Part shown: piece by piece, positions 55,989-63,906 of the stretch
How the letters are laid out: each line of letters starts with the position of its first letter
How positions within the stretch are numbered: position 1 is the stretch's first letter
Assembly: GCF_003628145.1 (NCBI RefSeq)
Contig: NZ_RBZV01000004.1
Location: 232,766 to 296,765 of the forward strand
Length of the DNA stretch: 64,000 nucleotides
Origin: Trinickia fusca
GTDB taxonomy: Bacteria; Pseudomonadota; Gammaproteobacteria; Burkholderiales; Burkholderiaceae
Direction: 5' to 3'
Position numbers and translations under genes: made by a program
The notes under the pieces: model-generated
Databases searched by the model: none
What the model saw: the letters and a program-made list of their open reading frames with translations, nothing else
What the model was told of the DNA's origin: nothing

Positions 55989-56600
55989 CTACATCGAGTG
56001 GAGCCTGACGCAGTCAGCCCAATCGGCACTAGCGTTGTTGGATACTAGGTACGTATCTCGTTCGATAGGCGACAGGCTATTCCAGAAGGGGCTCCAAAAC
56101 TGACGCCACCAGTACGCAACATCGCCTTGCAGCGCGCCCAACCCGAGCGGGTCCAAGTGTGGGAACACGGTCCACGGCGGAGGTGGTGAGAACCTACCTT
56201 CTGCGATATGGTGAAACACCTCAGCATCGTCTGAAACGACGGCTACGACGACGCCAGAGAATTTCGGCGCCTGACTCAGGTGGATATGGAAGTGCGCGCC
56301 TCCACCGGCCTTGCTGTAAGCGGCTCCACCGGCAGGCTCGTATCCCCGCGTCGCCGCCTGTACGAGCGGGGTGGCATCCGATTCGCAAACCTGGAACTGA
56401 GCAAAAAATGCCCTGATTCCCGCTTCGGCAAGGTCCTGTACGACGGGATATCCAACGTCGGGCCGACGCAGTGACCGGCTGGCTGAGTCGCCATACGTTT
56501 TGCGCAGAGCCTTCGTGTCAAGGCCAAACAAGCGCTCGAAGGTATTGCTCCGCTCGATTCGGATTCGGCGCTCCATAAGCGTATTTTTCAAGCTGAACAT
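55989..56600 (-). CDS. Hypothetical protein, possible immunity gene
   Basis: A 203-aa protein that begins 10 bp after the stop of the toxin-like gene, on the same strand. It starts MFSLKNTLMERRIRIERS and has a DVGYPVVQDLAEAGIRAFFA helix. A His-containing strand (GGGAHFHIHLSQAPKFSG) and a Trp-rich stretch (VAYWWRQFWSPFWNSLSP) follow. No family is recognised. The place downstream of a PAAR/ART-like toxin suggests immunity. A longer start at 56750 overlaps the toxin gene and is less likely. Confidence 0.6.
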   Translation of the reverse strand: MFSLKNTLMERRIRIERSNTFERLFGLDTKALRKTYGDSASRSLRRPDVGYPVVQDLAEAGIRAFFAQFQVCESDATPLVQAATRGYEPAGGAAYSKAGGGAHFHIHLSQAPKFSGVVVAVVSDDAEVFHHIAEGRFSPPPPWTVFPHLDPLGLGALQGDVAYWWRQFWSPFWNSLSPIERDTYLVSNNASADWADCVRLHSM

Positions 56601-56610
56601 GTGGCGAAGA

Positions 56611-57501
56611 TTAGAGTGGGTCGAATTTCTTGTTGAGCCAGTCCGCGCCAAAGTACCCAACTGCACCGAACAAAAGCCCGCCAATCGCTCCCGTGATGAT
56701 AGCCCCAGGGCCGGTCTCAACACCGATGCTCGCGCCCAGCGCTGCCCCAATCCGCGCCCCCGCCGTGGCGCCGCTCCAGCCGCCCATCTGTCTTACGGCT
56801 TCCCTTCGAATCGGACGGATGCTCTTTGTTTGCACCGATTGCTCAGCCGCCACGTCGAGGTCGTACGCGGTGAACACGATTCCGAAAATTTGGACGACGC
56901 GCGCGTACTTCGTGAATCCGAGCGCAGTCCGTAGCGACCTTTCGTTGAAGATGGCCGATGCCGGAACCTTGGGACTCTGAACAAGCACCTCCTTGTCGAT
57001 GTCCTTTACATACCCCGCAATCTTTGACACCCGCTTGGCCAGGTGCGGATTCTCGGCTTTGTATTGCTCAAGAGCCGTCAAGATTTCATCGGTCTGCACC
57101 AGCTTCGCGCCCGCGCGCTTCGCTTTCGCGATATCGATGACGATGCTGCGGCCTTCGAAGCGAGGCGAGCCACCGGGGAACAACTCGCTCGTCGAGACGT
57201 AAGACGACATATTGTTGCCCATCACGTGTTCAGCGACGCTCGTTCCGGCTTCGAAGCTTTTGGGAGACAGTCCGTACTTCTCTGGATGCAACTCCTGCAG
57301 CTGCTGGAGCGGAGAAAGCCCCATGTCCCGCAGGAACACGTTGTCCGGTGCCGCGTAAATTTTGCGAACGAGAAATCCGTCTTTCCCTGGCTCGTCGACA
57401 ATCGCGAAGAAGAATGCGCGTGCCGGCATGAGGTGTCCGGTCACATCGTGCCGCGAACCTTCCTTGTCGTTGGTCGGTGTCTGGTAGTGATAGGCGGGCA
57501 T
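56611..57501 (-). CDS. Probable ADP-ribosyltransferase-like T6SS toxin
   Basis: A 296-aa protein translationally coupled to the PAAR gene (TAATG overlap). An ART-like pattern can be read: Arg46 in GFLVRKIYAAPDNVF, then the STS motif in SSYVSTSEL (S103-T104-S105), a strand GRSIVIDIA, and D169-x-E171 in DIDKEVLVQ. This is the R-STS-E set of pertussis-toxin-type enzymes. The C-terminal 60 residues are a glycine zipper (TAGARIGAALGASIG, then ITGAIGGLLFGAVGYFGA), able to insert in membranes. NAD-dependent modification of a host protein is a proposal only. Confidence 0.6.
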   Translation of the reverse strand: MPAYHYQTPTNDKEGSRHDVTGHLMPARAFFFAIVDEPGKDGFLVRKIYAAPDNVFLRDMGLSPLQQLQELHPEKYGLSPKSFEAGTSVAEHVMGNNMSSYVSTSELFPGGSPRFEGRSIVIDIAKAKRAGAKLVQTDEILTALEQYKAENPHLAKRVSKIAGYVKDIDKEVLVQSPKVPASAIFNERSLRTALGFTKYARVVQIFGIVFTAYDLDVAAEQSVQTKSIRPIRREAVRQMGGWSGATAGARIGAALGASIGVETGPGAIITGAIGGLLFGAVGYFGADWLNKKFDPL

Positions 57502-58052
57502 TATTTCTTCCACTTTTCCAAAGCGGCGACGCCGACTGCAATCGACAAGGTTTCGATGCTGCCCGTCGAAACTCGCGGGCACAGCCCATCCTCGTCCGTC
57601 AAACCCTGGTATTCGTTACCAGACTGGTCCCGGATGTGATACGGAACGTTCGCGAGAGGTTCGCCATGCTCATCGAGGATTCGGACTTGCTCGTCAAAGG
57701 CATGCATGGCTTGGTCGCTCAGTGGGCTACCGTCGGCTGCATACCCCATCTGCGCGAGTTGATGTCCCTCGAAGGTCATGAACATATCGTTCTTCGAGGC
57801 AATCATCCGAGGCGGAGGGTCGCACTTACAGATGCACAGGTCATTCTCCAAGGCCACCTGCTTGCCATCGAACGTCATCGGCCAAGACGGACCCGCGCCA
57901 ACAAGGCGGCCATTCGATTTGCAAGCAGGGCAGTGGACAAGCGCGCCATGATAGGCGAGAGGCGTTCCATTATTGAAGCCCGCAGCCACTCCCTCTTGCA
58001 CAATGCCACCCGCCGTCGTTCTATCCCCTAACACGAGCATATTGCGTTTCAT
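57501..58052 (-). CDS. PAAR-domain T6SS tip protein
   Basis: A 183-aa protein with an N-terminal PAAR domain (LGDRTTAGGIVQEG, then HGALVHCPACKSNGRLVGAG and LENDLCICKCDPPPRMI), whose Cys and His residues bind zinc at the spike tip. A beta-rich C-terminal extension follows (ILDEHGEPLANVPYHIRDQS). Such proteins cap the VgrG spike and carry a toxin out. AGAGGT lies 5 bp before the start. The next gene is the likely cargo toxin. Confidence 0.88.
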   Translation of the reverse strand: MKRNMLVLGDRTTAGGIVQEGVAAGFNNGTPLAYHGALVHCPACKSNGRLVGAGPSWPMTFDGKQVALENDLCICKCDPPPRMIASKNDMFMTFEGHQLAQMGYAADGSPLSDQAMHAFDEQVRILDEHGEPLANVPYHIRDQSGNEYQGLTDEDGLCPRVSTGSIETLSIAVGVAALEKWKK

Positions 58053-58635
58053 GCGATACCTCTATCTGACCATTGCCCGATTCGACGGCCGCTCCGAACG
58101 CGCCTCTCGTGCAAATCTCGACTGATTTCCACTTCCCGCCAGTAGGTGTCAAGCATCCGGTTATACATGCGCGGAAAAACCGGGAATCATAGATTAAAAC
58201 GCAACGAGAGCACAGTGCCTCAGGCAAAATCAGACGAAGTCGCCGTCTCTTTTATGCATTGCGCGTTATATATAAAGACAGGCCAGTTTTTGCTAGCTAG
58301 CATGTCGCCGAAATTTGGACATGAGGGGCGAAACCAGCGGTTGCTGCGCGTTACGCGAAGCAACGACAGCCGTTGTTCCTGCTCCCAGACACCTTTCCGA
58401 GGCTGAAAATGAATGCAGCCCCGTTGCCCTAGAACTCATTGGCCGTATGAAATCGAAATTTGAGATTTACGCGGCCAAAGGTTTTAAATCAATAACATAG
58501 GATAAGCTGGGAAGTCGCAGTGCTCGAACACGATGCCGGCGAACTCGAAGGGATGTGATATCAAGCTGTGTCACCAGCTCCACGATGGTCGACGGAGCCG
58601 CCCGTTGCACGGCTCCCACAACAACACGTACAGCG
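58053..58635. other. Stretch without a supported gene
   Basis: About 580 bp between the PAAR gene and the DUF6765 gene, AT-richer than its neighbours. It should contain the promoter of the PAAR operon. No reading frame is convincing. Confidence 0.55.
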
Positions 58636-59712
58636 CTAGCAGAGCCGAAGTCCGGCCTCCGGCAACACTTCTTGCACAGCCACGAAGCGGTGCTCCTTCG
58701 TAGCATCGTGAAACTTCCGATAGTCCGATTGTTCGAACACTTCCGACCAAACGGGCGCTTCACCGCTGTCGTCGTCGCCGGCCAAACGTGTGGCGGCATG
58801 CTTCCACGAACCTGGGCCTTTCGCGATGTAGTCCGGCAGCGCCTCGTTCAGGCCAGGAAGCTTGCCCGAAGCGAGGGCTTCTTTCCAGAAAGACAAGCGC
58901 TCGTCGGGGTCATGGCTACAGTTTTCGCGAAGCAGGTTCCCGAGAGCGGCTTTTGCGTCCGGAGGCAGGCCCGGCTGAGACTCGAATTCCTGCGACTTGG
59001 CTTTGAATGCCTGCACCACCTTGCAGGCCATGTCGGCCGCTTGGACGAAGTCCGGAAGATTGTCGCGATGAACCATCTCCTCCGACACCTTGCAGCGGTA
59101 CCTCCACGTCGCCCAGGGCATGTCGGGAAAATGCAATGCTGCCCCGTGGCCCAGGCCGGACAGCGCGTCTATTGCAAGGCTTTCTACCTTCTCCCCAGCA
59201 GAAATCAACGTCTCCTTCAATTTCCCGAGCCAAGTTTCGTGGTCGTGGTCATCGCCTTCAAGGTGCGTGATACGGTTGTAATCGCTCGCAACGCCGCTGA
59301 AACCCTGGTGTGCCCAAGTATCAACGTAAACGTGCAGCGTTACGCCGAGACGGTGTAGCGCGTTGTAGGCGCCGTGCGCATTCAGCGCTCGCCGGACGAC
59401 ATCTTTGGCAACGTCACTGTTTGGCCGACATACGGCTTTCTCAGCGACCGACTTCCCCTGCGCGCCGGGCAGGAAATGGAACGGCACCCATATCCGGCGA
59501 TTTTGGTCGTCCTCCTCGTTCTTGTAATCAATCATTTCGTGCGCGCTGGCGATACGCTCGAATCGCTCTCCGTCGGCGAACTTGAGTAGGCCGTCCGTCG
59601 TAGCGTCGTCGACATACTGACAGGAGTGGGCAACGGTCCGTGCTTCAGCTACATCCAGGCCGCCCAGTCGCGCGACGGCATAAATGACCCCGTAATGAAA
59701 ATCAATATTCAC
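58636..59712 (-). CDS. DUF6765-family protein
   Basis: A 358-aa helical protein with the typical start MNIDFHYGVIYAVARLGGLD, then AEARTVAHSCQYVDDATTDG. Conserved His and Asp/Glu residues are spread through the first 150 residues (HF in VPFHFLPGAQG, VYVDTWAHQGFSG). These may bind zinc, as in the phospholipase C/P1-nuclease fold that the family resembles. No signal peptide is visible. It is near the T6SS toxin locus, so it may be another effector or its adaptor; that is inference. Confidence 0.78.
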   Translation of the reverse strand: MNIDFHYGVIYAVARLGGLDVAEARTVAHSCQYVDDATTDGLLKFADGERFERIASAHEMIDYKNEEDDQNRRIWVPFHFLPGAQGKSVAEKAVCRPNSDVAKDVVRRALNAHGAYNALHRLGVTLHVYVDTWAHQGFSGVASDYNRITHLEGDDHDHETWLGKLKETLISAGEKVESLAIDALSGLGHGAALHFPDMPWATWRYRCKVSEEMVHRDNLPDFVQAADMACKVVQAFKAKSQEFESQPGLPPDAKAALGNLLRENCSHDPDERLSFWKEALASGKLPGLNEALPDYIAKGPGSWKHAATRLAGDDDSGEAPVWSEVFEQSDYRKFHDATKEHRFVAVQEVLPEAGLRLC

Positions 59713-60465
59713 AGTTGGTCCTCGTTCTCATGGTTATGCGCCACCAAAAATGTGCTCTTTGCGATGGCGAAACACGAGCATAGCCCACGCCGACCAAGCC
59801 CGTGAATATGGGCCAACCCGCAAATCGAACGGACCATATCTGCGATAACGAGGTGCCGGTATTCGGGCGCGTTCGAGCACCCCTGCGGCCAATCGAGACG
59901 GGATTCGTCTATTTTGAGAGCGCGGCAGTTGCTCGGGCCGACCATCCCTTTGGGCGACTAGTCGGAAATACGGCGACAGGTTCGCCCGCAACCGACCCAC
60001 GCTGCTGCGCACGAACTGCCGGCCATGACACCACGCGCCGGTATCCCACCTACTGTTAGCACGACGGAAGTCGATATCAGAGGTCTTTCGTCAATCGCAG
60101 CGAGCACGTGGGCATCGACAGCCGCTCAAAGGAACGCTACGCGAAGACGCTCAGCATCTTCGCGTGCAGCCTTCGATTCGTTCCGGAATTCCGGCCTTCG
60201 CCGACGAGAGCCGCTCGTAAGGGATGCCGCATAAACGGTATAAACGGCGACTCTACATTCGTTGAAGCAGTACAACGCTAGGTTTCGGAAGATTCTGCTA
60301 CTCAGCGGGCAGGTGCGCTGCCTTTGGAGAAAAGCAAGAGCATCATACCTCTACACTTCACGCTACGTTTTACACGTCAATGACAAAAACAAACATCACG
60401 CAATTCATTTCTCTTGCCGAGTTCGACCGCTTGTGCGAAGACCTTCGCGAGCGCGGCTTTCTTCT
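59713..60465. other. Stretch without a supported gene
   Basis: About 750 bp. Short reading frames exist on both strands but have no protein-like composition. A start-like plus-strand stretch at 60380 (MTKTNITQFISLAEF) runs into the next gene on the opposite strand. Confidence 0.5.
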
Positions 60466-60996
60466 TCAACGATATCCGGTTGCCGCATCTGCCAAGAGAG
60501 CCGAGAGCGCGTCGTCCCCGACCAACTCCGGAACCCATTCGAAAGGGGGAATCGCATCCGGAAATCCAGCGATTGGCACCGCTTCGTCCAGCGGCTTACC
60601 GAAGGCATCGTGTAGCGAAACCATTGCCGTCAAATCTACTACCTCCCCGTTCGAAGCGGTGAGCCAGACGTGATAGGTGCCGGTTCTCCCCATCGCTGGA
60701 AACTTCGAAAGCTCGAACGCGAACAGCGGGTGTCCCTGTATGTGCAGGCTTCCGACCGTTATCGTGCATTGCATGCCGATAACCTCCTCGACCGTCGGAC
60801 GCAATTCGCTCGTCCTGCTCGCACACTGCAATGCAAACAGAGCCGGCGAAGGGTAAAAGCGCGTTAGCCGGGCCATGAGCTCCGCACCGTGCTCCTCCGT
60901 GATACGTCGACCAGAAACGGTAGCAACGGGGGGTACAACGAAACCGAGCGCTGCTGTGTTGCGTTGAGCCTGCGCGAAGTCTGCTTGATATCCCAT
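60466..60996 (-). CDS. Hypothetical protein (176 aa)
   Basis: Soluble mixed-fold protein. It has HGAELMARLTRFYPSPALFA, then MQCTITVGSLHIQGHPLFAF, then TGTYHVWLTASNGEVVDLTA. The beta-strand pattern of the middle looks like a compact immunity or cystatin-like fold, but there is no family match. The last 30 residues are acidic (PFEWVPELVGDDALSALLAD). It stands alone on the minus strand within the toxin/HAD region. Confidence 0.6.
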   Translation of the reverse strand: MGYQADFAQAQRNTAALGFVVPPVATVSGRRITEEHGAELMARLTRFYPSPALFALQCASRTSELRPTVEEVIGMQCTITVGSLHIQGHPLFAFELSKFPAMGRTGTYHVWLTASNGEVVDLTAMVSLHDAFGKPLDEAVPIAGFPDAIPPFEWVPELVGDDALSALLADAATGYR

Positions 60997-61286
60997 TCTC
61001 AGCGTTAAATTTTGTTACGGCACTGATATATCGTCACGGCGCGTGAATTTCTGAAGCCCTGCTCTCGGTGTGACGCTGCTGGCGTCTGCGCAACCCTCGG
61101 TAATCTCGGGCAGCTCGTAACGCTGTAGGCCTCTTTGGCGCTCACCTGGCAATGTGTTTTCGGACGTCGTCACCCATGCTGACGATGTCGTCCGGGACAT
61201 CAAACTTCCCCTTTGCAATACCGATGCGTTTTTCCTTGCGGCTAAGCCGAGCCTCTGCGGAAGCCGCTGCTCAAGATTTTCCAAGC
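60997..61286. other. Intergenic, no feature seen
   Basis: About 290 bp with no supported gene or repeat. Confidence 0.5.
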
Positions 61287-61556
61287 TCAATGGCCAGTCG
61301 ACCCTGTCACTTCGTGTGGCTGCCGCTTCATCGCTTTGCGACGTAGCTCATGCAGCTCATGCAGCTCGTCGCGCAACAGCTGCTTGAACCTGTAGCCGAT
61401 TTCGAACGGGGACATCGTCCGAAGTGCGACGTACTGTCGTGGCGTCATCTCGCCGAGGACCTGCATGAGGCCCTGGTCCATAGCGTCCGCAATCACGCAG
61501 TCAAGCGTCGGTTGAAGTGAGTCGGTCGATTTCGTGGTCGACTTTTTGGTTCGCAT
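61287..61556 (-). CDS. Hypothetical helical protein (89 aa)
   Basis: Small, likely all-helical protein beginning MRTKKSTTKSTDSLQPTLDC with a basic leader, then LMQVLGEMTPRQYVALRTMS and the charged helix LLRDELHELHELRRKAMKRQ. AAGAAGAA lies 3 bp upstream of the start. No family is recognised. Confidence 0.55.
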   Translation of the reverse strand: MRTKKSTTKSTDSLQPTLDCVIADAMDQGLMQVLGEMTPRQYVALRTMSPFEIGYRFKQLLRDELHELHELRRKAMKRQPHEVTGSTGH

Positions 61557-61619
61557 TGTTCTTCTTGCTCGATACGGACTACGCGCCCTCCAGCTCGCAG
61601 TGCCGCCAGCCGCTATCGA

Positions 61620-62123
61620 CTATGAAAATCGTTCGCATAGTCTGCGCCGCAGAAGGTCGACGACAGCAGGGTCACCCAACCCGCACTCGGACTGACAATG
61701 GATGAGCCGCTCTCTGCAGCTCTCGAATCCGTCGCTGCGGTCATCAATCGCAAGCCATTCGAGGCGCTCGCGTCCTTGTCGTCGTACGTAGTCCAGAATC
61801 TGCGCTCCGCGAGACAGCATCGGCCACAACTGTTCGTCGAACTCACAGCCTTGGTACGTTCCGCCGATTACCCTTGCGCGCAGCGAGGGCGACGGCAACT
61901 GAGAACAGGCATAGTCGACGCCGAATCGATAAGCCCAATCGCTCGCGAGGACAATCTGCACGGCCGGGTACGAATTCAGTGCGTCGTCCAGTACGGGCAG
62001 GTACTCGAAGAGCTCGATGTGCCCGGGCGAGCTACTAACGATGTGATGTCCGGCGACATACGAGTTCCCTCGATGCAAAACGCCGTCGATGTCGAGAAAC
62101 AGAATTTGACGCTGGCTCATCAT
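61620..62123 (-). CDS. HAD-like hydrolase domain protein
   Basis: A 167-aa protein of the HAD superfamily. Motif I is FLDIDGVLH near residue 11 (both Asp present). Motif II is VLASDWA near residue 59, and a late acidic motif is WLAIDDRSDGF near residue 124. This layout is close to the HAD domains seen in RNA-repair-like and defence proteins. It probably hydrolyses phosphate esters; the substrate is unknown. The next gene looks like its degenerate relative. Confidence 0.75.
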   Translation of the reverse strand: MMSQRQILFLDIDGVLHRGNSYVAGHHIVSSSPGHIELFEYLPVLDDALNSYPAVQIVLASDWAYRFGVDYACSQLPSPSLRARVIGGTYQGCEFDEQLWPMLSRGAQILDYVRRQGRERLEWLAIDDRSDGFESCRERLIHCQSECGLGDPAVVDLLRRRLCERFS

Positions 62124-62298
62124 CGGTGCTCGTTGTCCCGCTACGGCGCACGCCGCGCGTAATTCGCAGGCGTAGTGTAGTTGCCGGCCATCGGCCAGCT
62201 ACCAAGAGAGAATCTGACCTGAAGTGACGGGCAGTTTCATCATTGCGCGGCCCATGCGCAAATAGCTCACAACACCAGGCCGAGTCGGTGTCGCGCAT

Positions 62299-62856
62299 TC
62301 AAATGATTCGCTGCCTGCCATGGGCAAGGTAGCTCTGAACACGCTGCATCCACGGGTTGCCGGCGGTCGCTCTCATGATGTCGTCGGCAGAGGCAGGCCG
62401 TTGGGCAGCCTCGCCGTATTCCTCCAATAGCTGTCGCAAGCGGTCAGAAGCCTCTTCGTCAAAACCCGCTTCCGAATCAACGTTGACGCGCCTTCCCATT
62501 GTCCCCTCGCTGAACTCGAAATCCGACGAGGTGACCACGACGTACGGCTCGGACCGGGAGGACATAAATTTCAATATGGACTCTTCTTTCGTTCCGCCGA
62601 GAATTTTCACCGAGTTCACGATGCGCGGCCCAAACAACGCGCATTCCTGCCTCAAAAACTCGAGGTCGTAGAGCAGTGGCCAGTCGTTTGCAATGACAAC
62701 GAGAGCCCCTGGGAACGGCTCGATTGCCTGTGCGAACAGGCGAGCGTCCGATTCGAGTGAACGGGTCGCTGCAGGCTCGTTCTCACGAGTCGTGATGGAC
62801 GGATGTCGGTCAATCGCGCCCAGTACACCGCTGACGCAGAAGAAAAGCAAAACCAT
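62299..62856 (-). CDS. Degenerate HAD-like protein
   Basis: A 185-aa protein whose order of motifs copies the HAD gene next to it: FFCVSGVLG in place of FLDIDGVL, VIANDWPLL in place of VLASDWA, and VVVTSSDFEF near residue 110. The nucleophile Asp is replaced by Cys and the second by Ser, so it should be inactive as a phosphatase. It may be a regulatory or immunity relative. The C-terminal half (DEEASDRLRQLLEEYGEAAQ) is helical. An alternative start 11 bases upstream is in another frame. Confidence 0.65.
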   Translation of the reverse strand: MVLLFFCVSGVLGAIDRHPSITTRENEPAATRSLESDARLFAQAIEPFPGALVVIANDWPLLYDLEFLRQECALFGPRIVNSVKILGGTKEESILKFMSSRSEPYVVVTSSDFEFSEGTMGRRVNVDSEAGFDEEASDRLRQLLEEYGEAAQRPASADDIMRATAGNPWMQRVQSYLAHGRQRII

Positions 62857-63140
62857 ATGTGCCCCATCGGGAAGGTAGCGGCCGGCTCACCACCGGAAAG
62901 TTTTCAATTCTCGTGACTGACCAGCCGGTCATGCGGAAACCACGGGCCTTATCAATTGCGCACGCGTCCCTCGGGGCATCGCTCCGATGGGCTATCACTG
63001 GCGCTACTCACAATGTGTCCGAGACGGAGCCGCTCACCCGGCCGACTCTGGCTAATTGTAGCTTTTTATGCGTGCTTATTTCAAGCGTGCATATGCGGAG
63101 TGGTAGAAAATTTTTTGACTGCAAGGGATGCTGTGCGGCT

Positions 63141-63629
63141 ATGCCGAAGCTCCATGACGCGGTCGCCAGCGGACTGTCCGAACGACTTAGAACGATTCGA
63201 AAACGTGCCGGCCTCTCGCAAGACGAACTCGCTGCGAGGGCGTCGCTGGCTCGTCCCAACCTCGCGAGCGTCGAACAAGGCCGGCGGGCAAACCTAAGGC
63301 TTTCCACGCTTTCTCGGTTAGCGGACGTGCTCGATGTCGACGTTGTCGACTTCTTTGGCGACCGACCTATCGAAGAACAGCAACCGGCTGGCGAAGACGC
63401 CACGGCTCGGGCGATAGCGAATGTGAAACGGCTGCGCAGTGAGGCAGGGCTCAGTCAAGAAGCACTCTCGGTCAAAGCCCATCGATTTCGGACGTACGTC
63501 GGCCGGTTGGAGAACGAAGCGGCCAGCCCAATGGTGGTCGATTTGCAGGACCTAGCTGACGCCCTGGGAGTTGCTATTTCCGAATTACTCCGCCCTGCGT
63601 CGCTTGAGACCCGCAATAACGCAGGATAG
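63141..63629 (+). CDS. Tandem-HTH XRE regulator
   Basis: A 162-aa protein with two complete XRE helix-turn-helix domains: residues about 12-66 (RLRTIRKRAGLSQDELAARA) and about 91-148 (NVKRLRSEAGLSQEALSVKA). The linker carries GDRPIEEQQPAGED. The start at 63141 is chosen because similarity begins at MPKLHDAVASGL; a longer reading from 62859 has no family likeness. It is the last cargo gene, 15 bp from a 3' gene fragment on the opposite strand. Confidence 0.85.
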   Translation: MPKLHDAVASGLSERLRTIRKRAGLSQDELAARASLARPNLASVEQGRRANLRLSTLSRLADVLDVDVVDFFGDRPIEEQQPAGEDATARAIANVKRLRSEAGLSQEALSVKAHRFRTYVGRLENEAASPMVVDLQDLADALGVAISELLRPASLETRNNAG

Positions 63630-63643
63630 AAGGGCTAGCGGCT

Positions 63644-63810
63644 TCAGAGCCTCTTCTTGCAGTTCCTCAAGTGTCTGCATCGTCCTTCTTTGAGAAGGAT
63701 GAGTCTCTTGCCAGCAAAGGGAGCTAGCTCAGCGGCGAAGCGCATCCACCATTGATTGCTAGCGTAGGCCGCGAAGGGGCATCGGTGGCCGCACGTTCGC
63801 GCGTCACTGA
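63644..63810 (-). pseudogene. 3' fragment of an unidentified gene (copy 1)
   Basis: Minus-strand reading gives a protein-like tail, with TCGHRCPFAAYASNQWWMRF, then FAGKRLILLKEGRC and RHLRNCKKRL before a TGA at 63644-63646. The 5' part runs into the right-end binding sites, with a stop in frame just upstream. The last 96 bases of its right part are repeated outside the element at 63905-64000. Confidence 0.6.
63668..63763. repeat. 96-bp direct repeat, inner copy
   Basis: Identical to 63905-64000. It lies inside the element, 77 bp to the left of its right-end binding sites. On the minus strand it codes for the tail of a protein. Confidence 0.9.
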
Positions 63811-63840
63811 AGCCTTCAGCTCAGAGCACCGACGCACCGA

Positions 63841-63900
63841 ACTGAAGACTTTCTTGTCACACTGAAAACTTTATTGTGACACTGAAGACTTTTTTGTAAC
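63841..63900 (-). promoter_or_regulatory. Right-end TnsB binding sites
   Basis: Three 20-bp tandem sites: ACTGAAGACTTTCTTGTCAC, ACTGAAAACTTTATTGTGAC and ACTGAAGACTTTTTTGTAAC. Close packing is typical of Tn7-type right ends. Confidence 0.82.
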
Positions 63901-63906
63901 GCTACA
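63884..63906 (-). repeat. Tn7-like right terminal inverted repeat
   Basis: Complement starts TGTAGCGTTACAAAAAAGTC. It matches the left end at 22595 with one change. Confidence 0.85.

Larger units (their letters stand above)
22595..63906. mobile_element. Tn7-like transposon with defence-island cargo
   Basis: The element is bounded by inverted ends that begin TGT and share GCGTTACAAAAAAGTCTTC. At the left, tniQ, tnsC, tnsB and tnsA read leftwards; the cargo to the right carries several predicted anti-phage systems, a T6SS-type toxin locus and regulators. Both ends carry three TnsB-like sites. The five bases outside the ends (CACCC left, AGTGT right) do not match, so no target duplication is seen. 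No CRISPR array or Cas gene is in the element, hence targeting is presumably by TniQ protein alone. Size is about 41 kb. Confidence 0.85.

Noticed and set aside
56611..57582. Longer start for the ART-like toxin (57582)
   Set aside because: The extra 27 residues overlap the PAAR gene's coding end; the TAATG overlap at 57501 is the natural start.
60380..60673. Plus-strand gene starting MTKTNITQFISLAEF
   Set aside because: The start looks protein-like, but the rest is antisense to a better gene and loses protein character after about 40 residues. It could be a broken fragment.
63719..63765. tRNA-like start (GGGAGCTAGCTCAGCGG) near the right border
   Set aside because: The D-stem does not pair (GCTC against GAAGC) and no anticodon or T arm follows. 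The same bases code for a protein tail on the minus strand.
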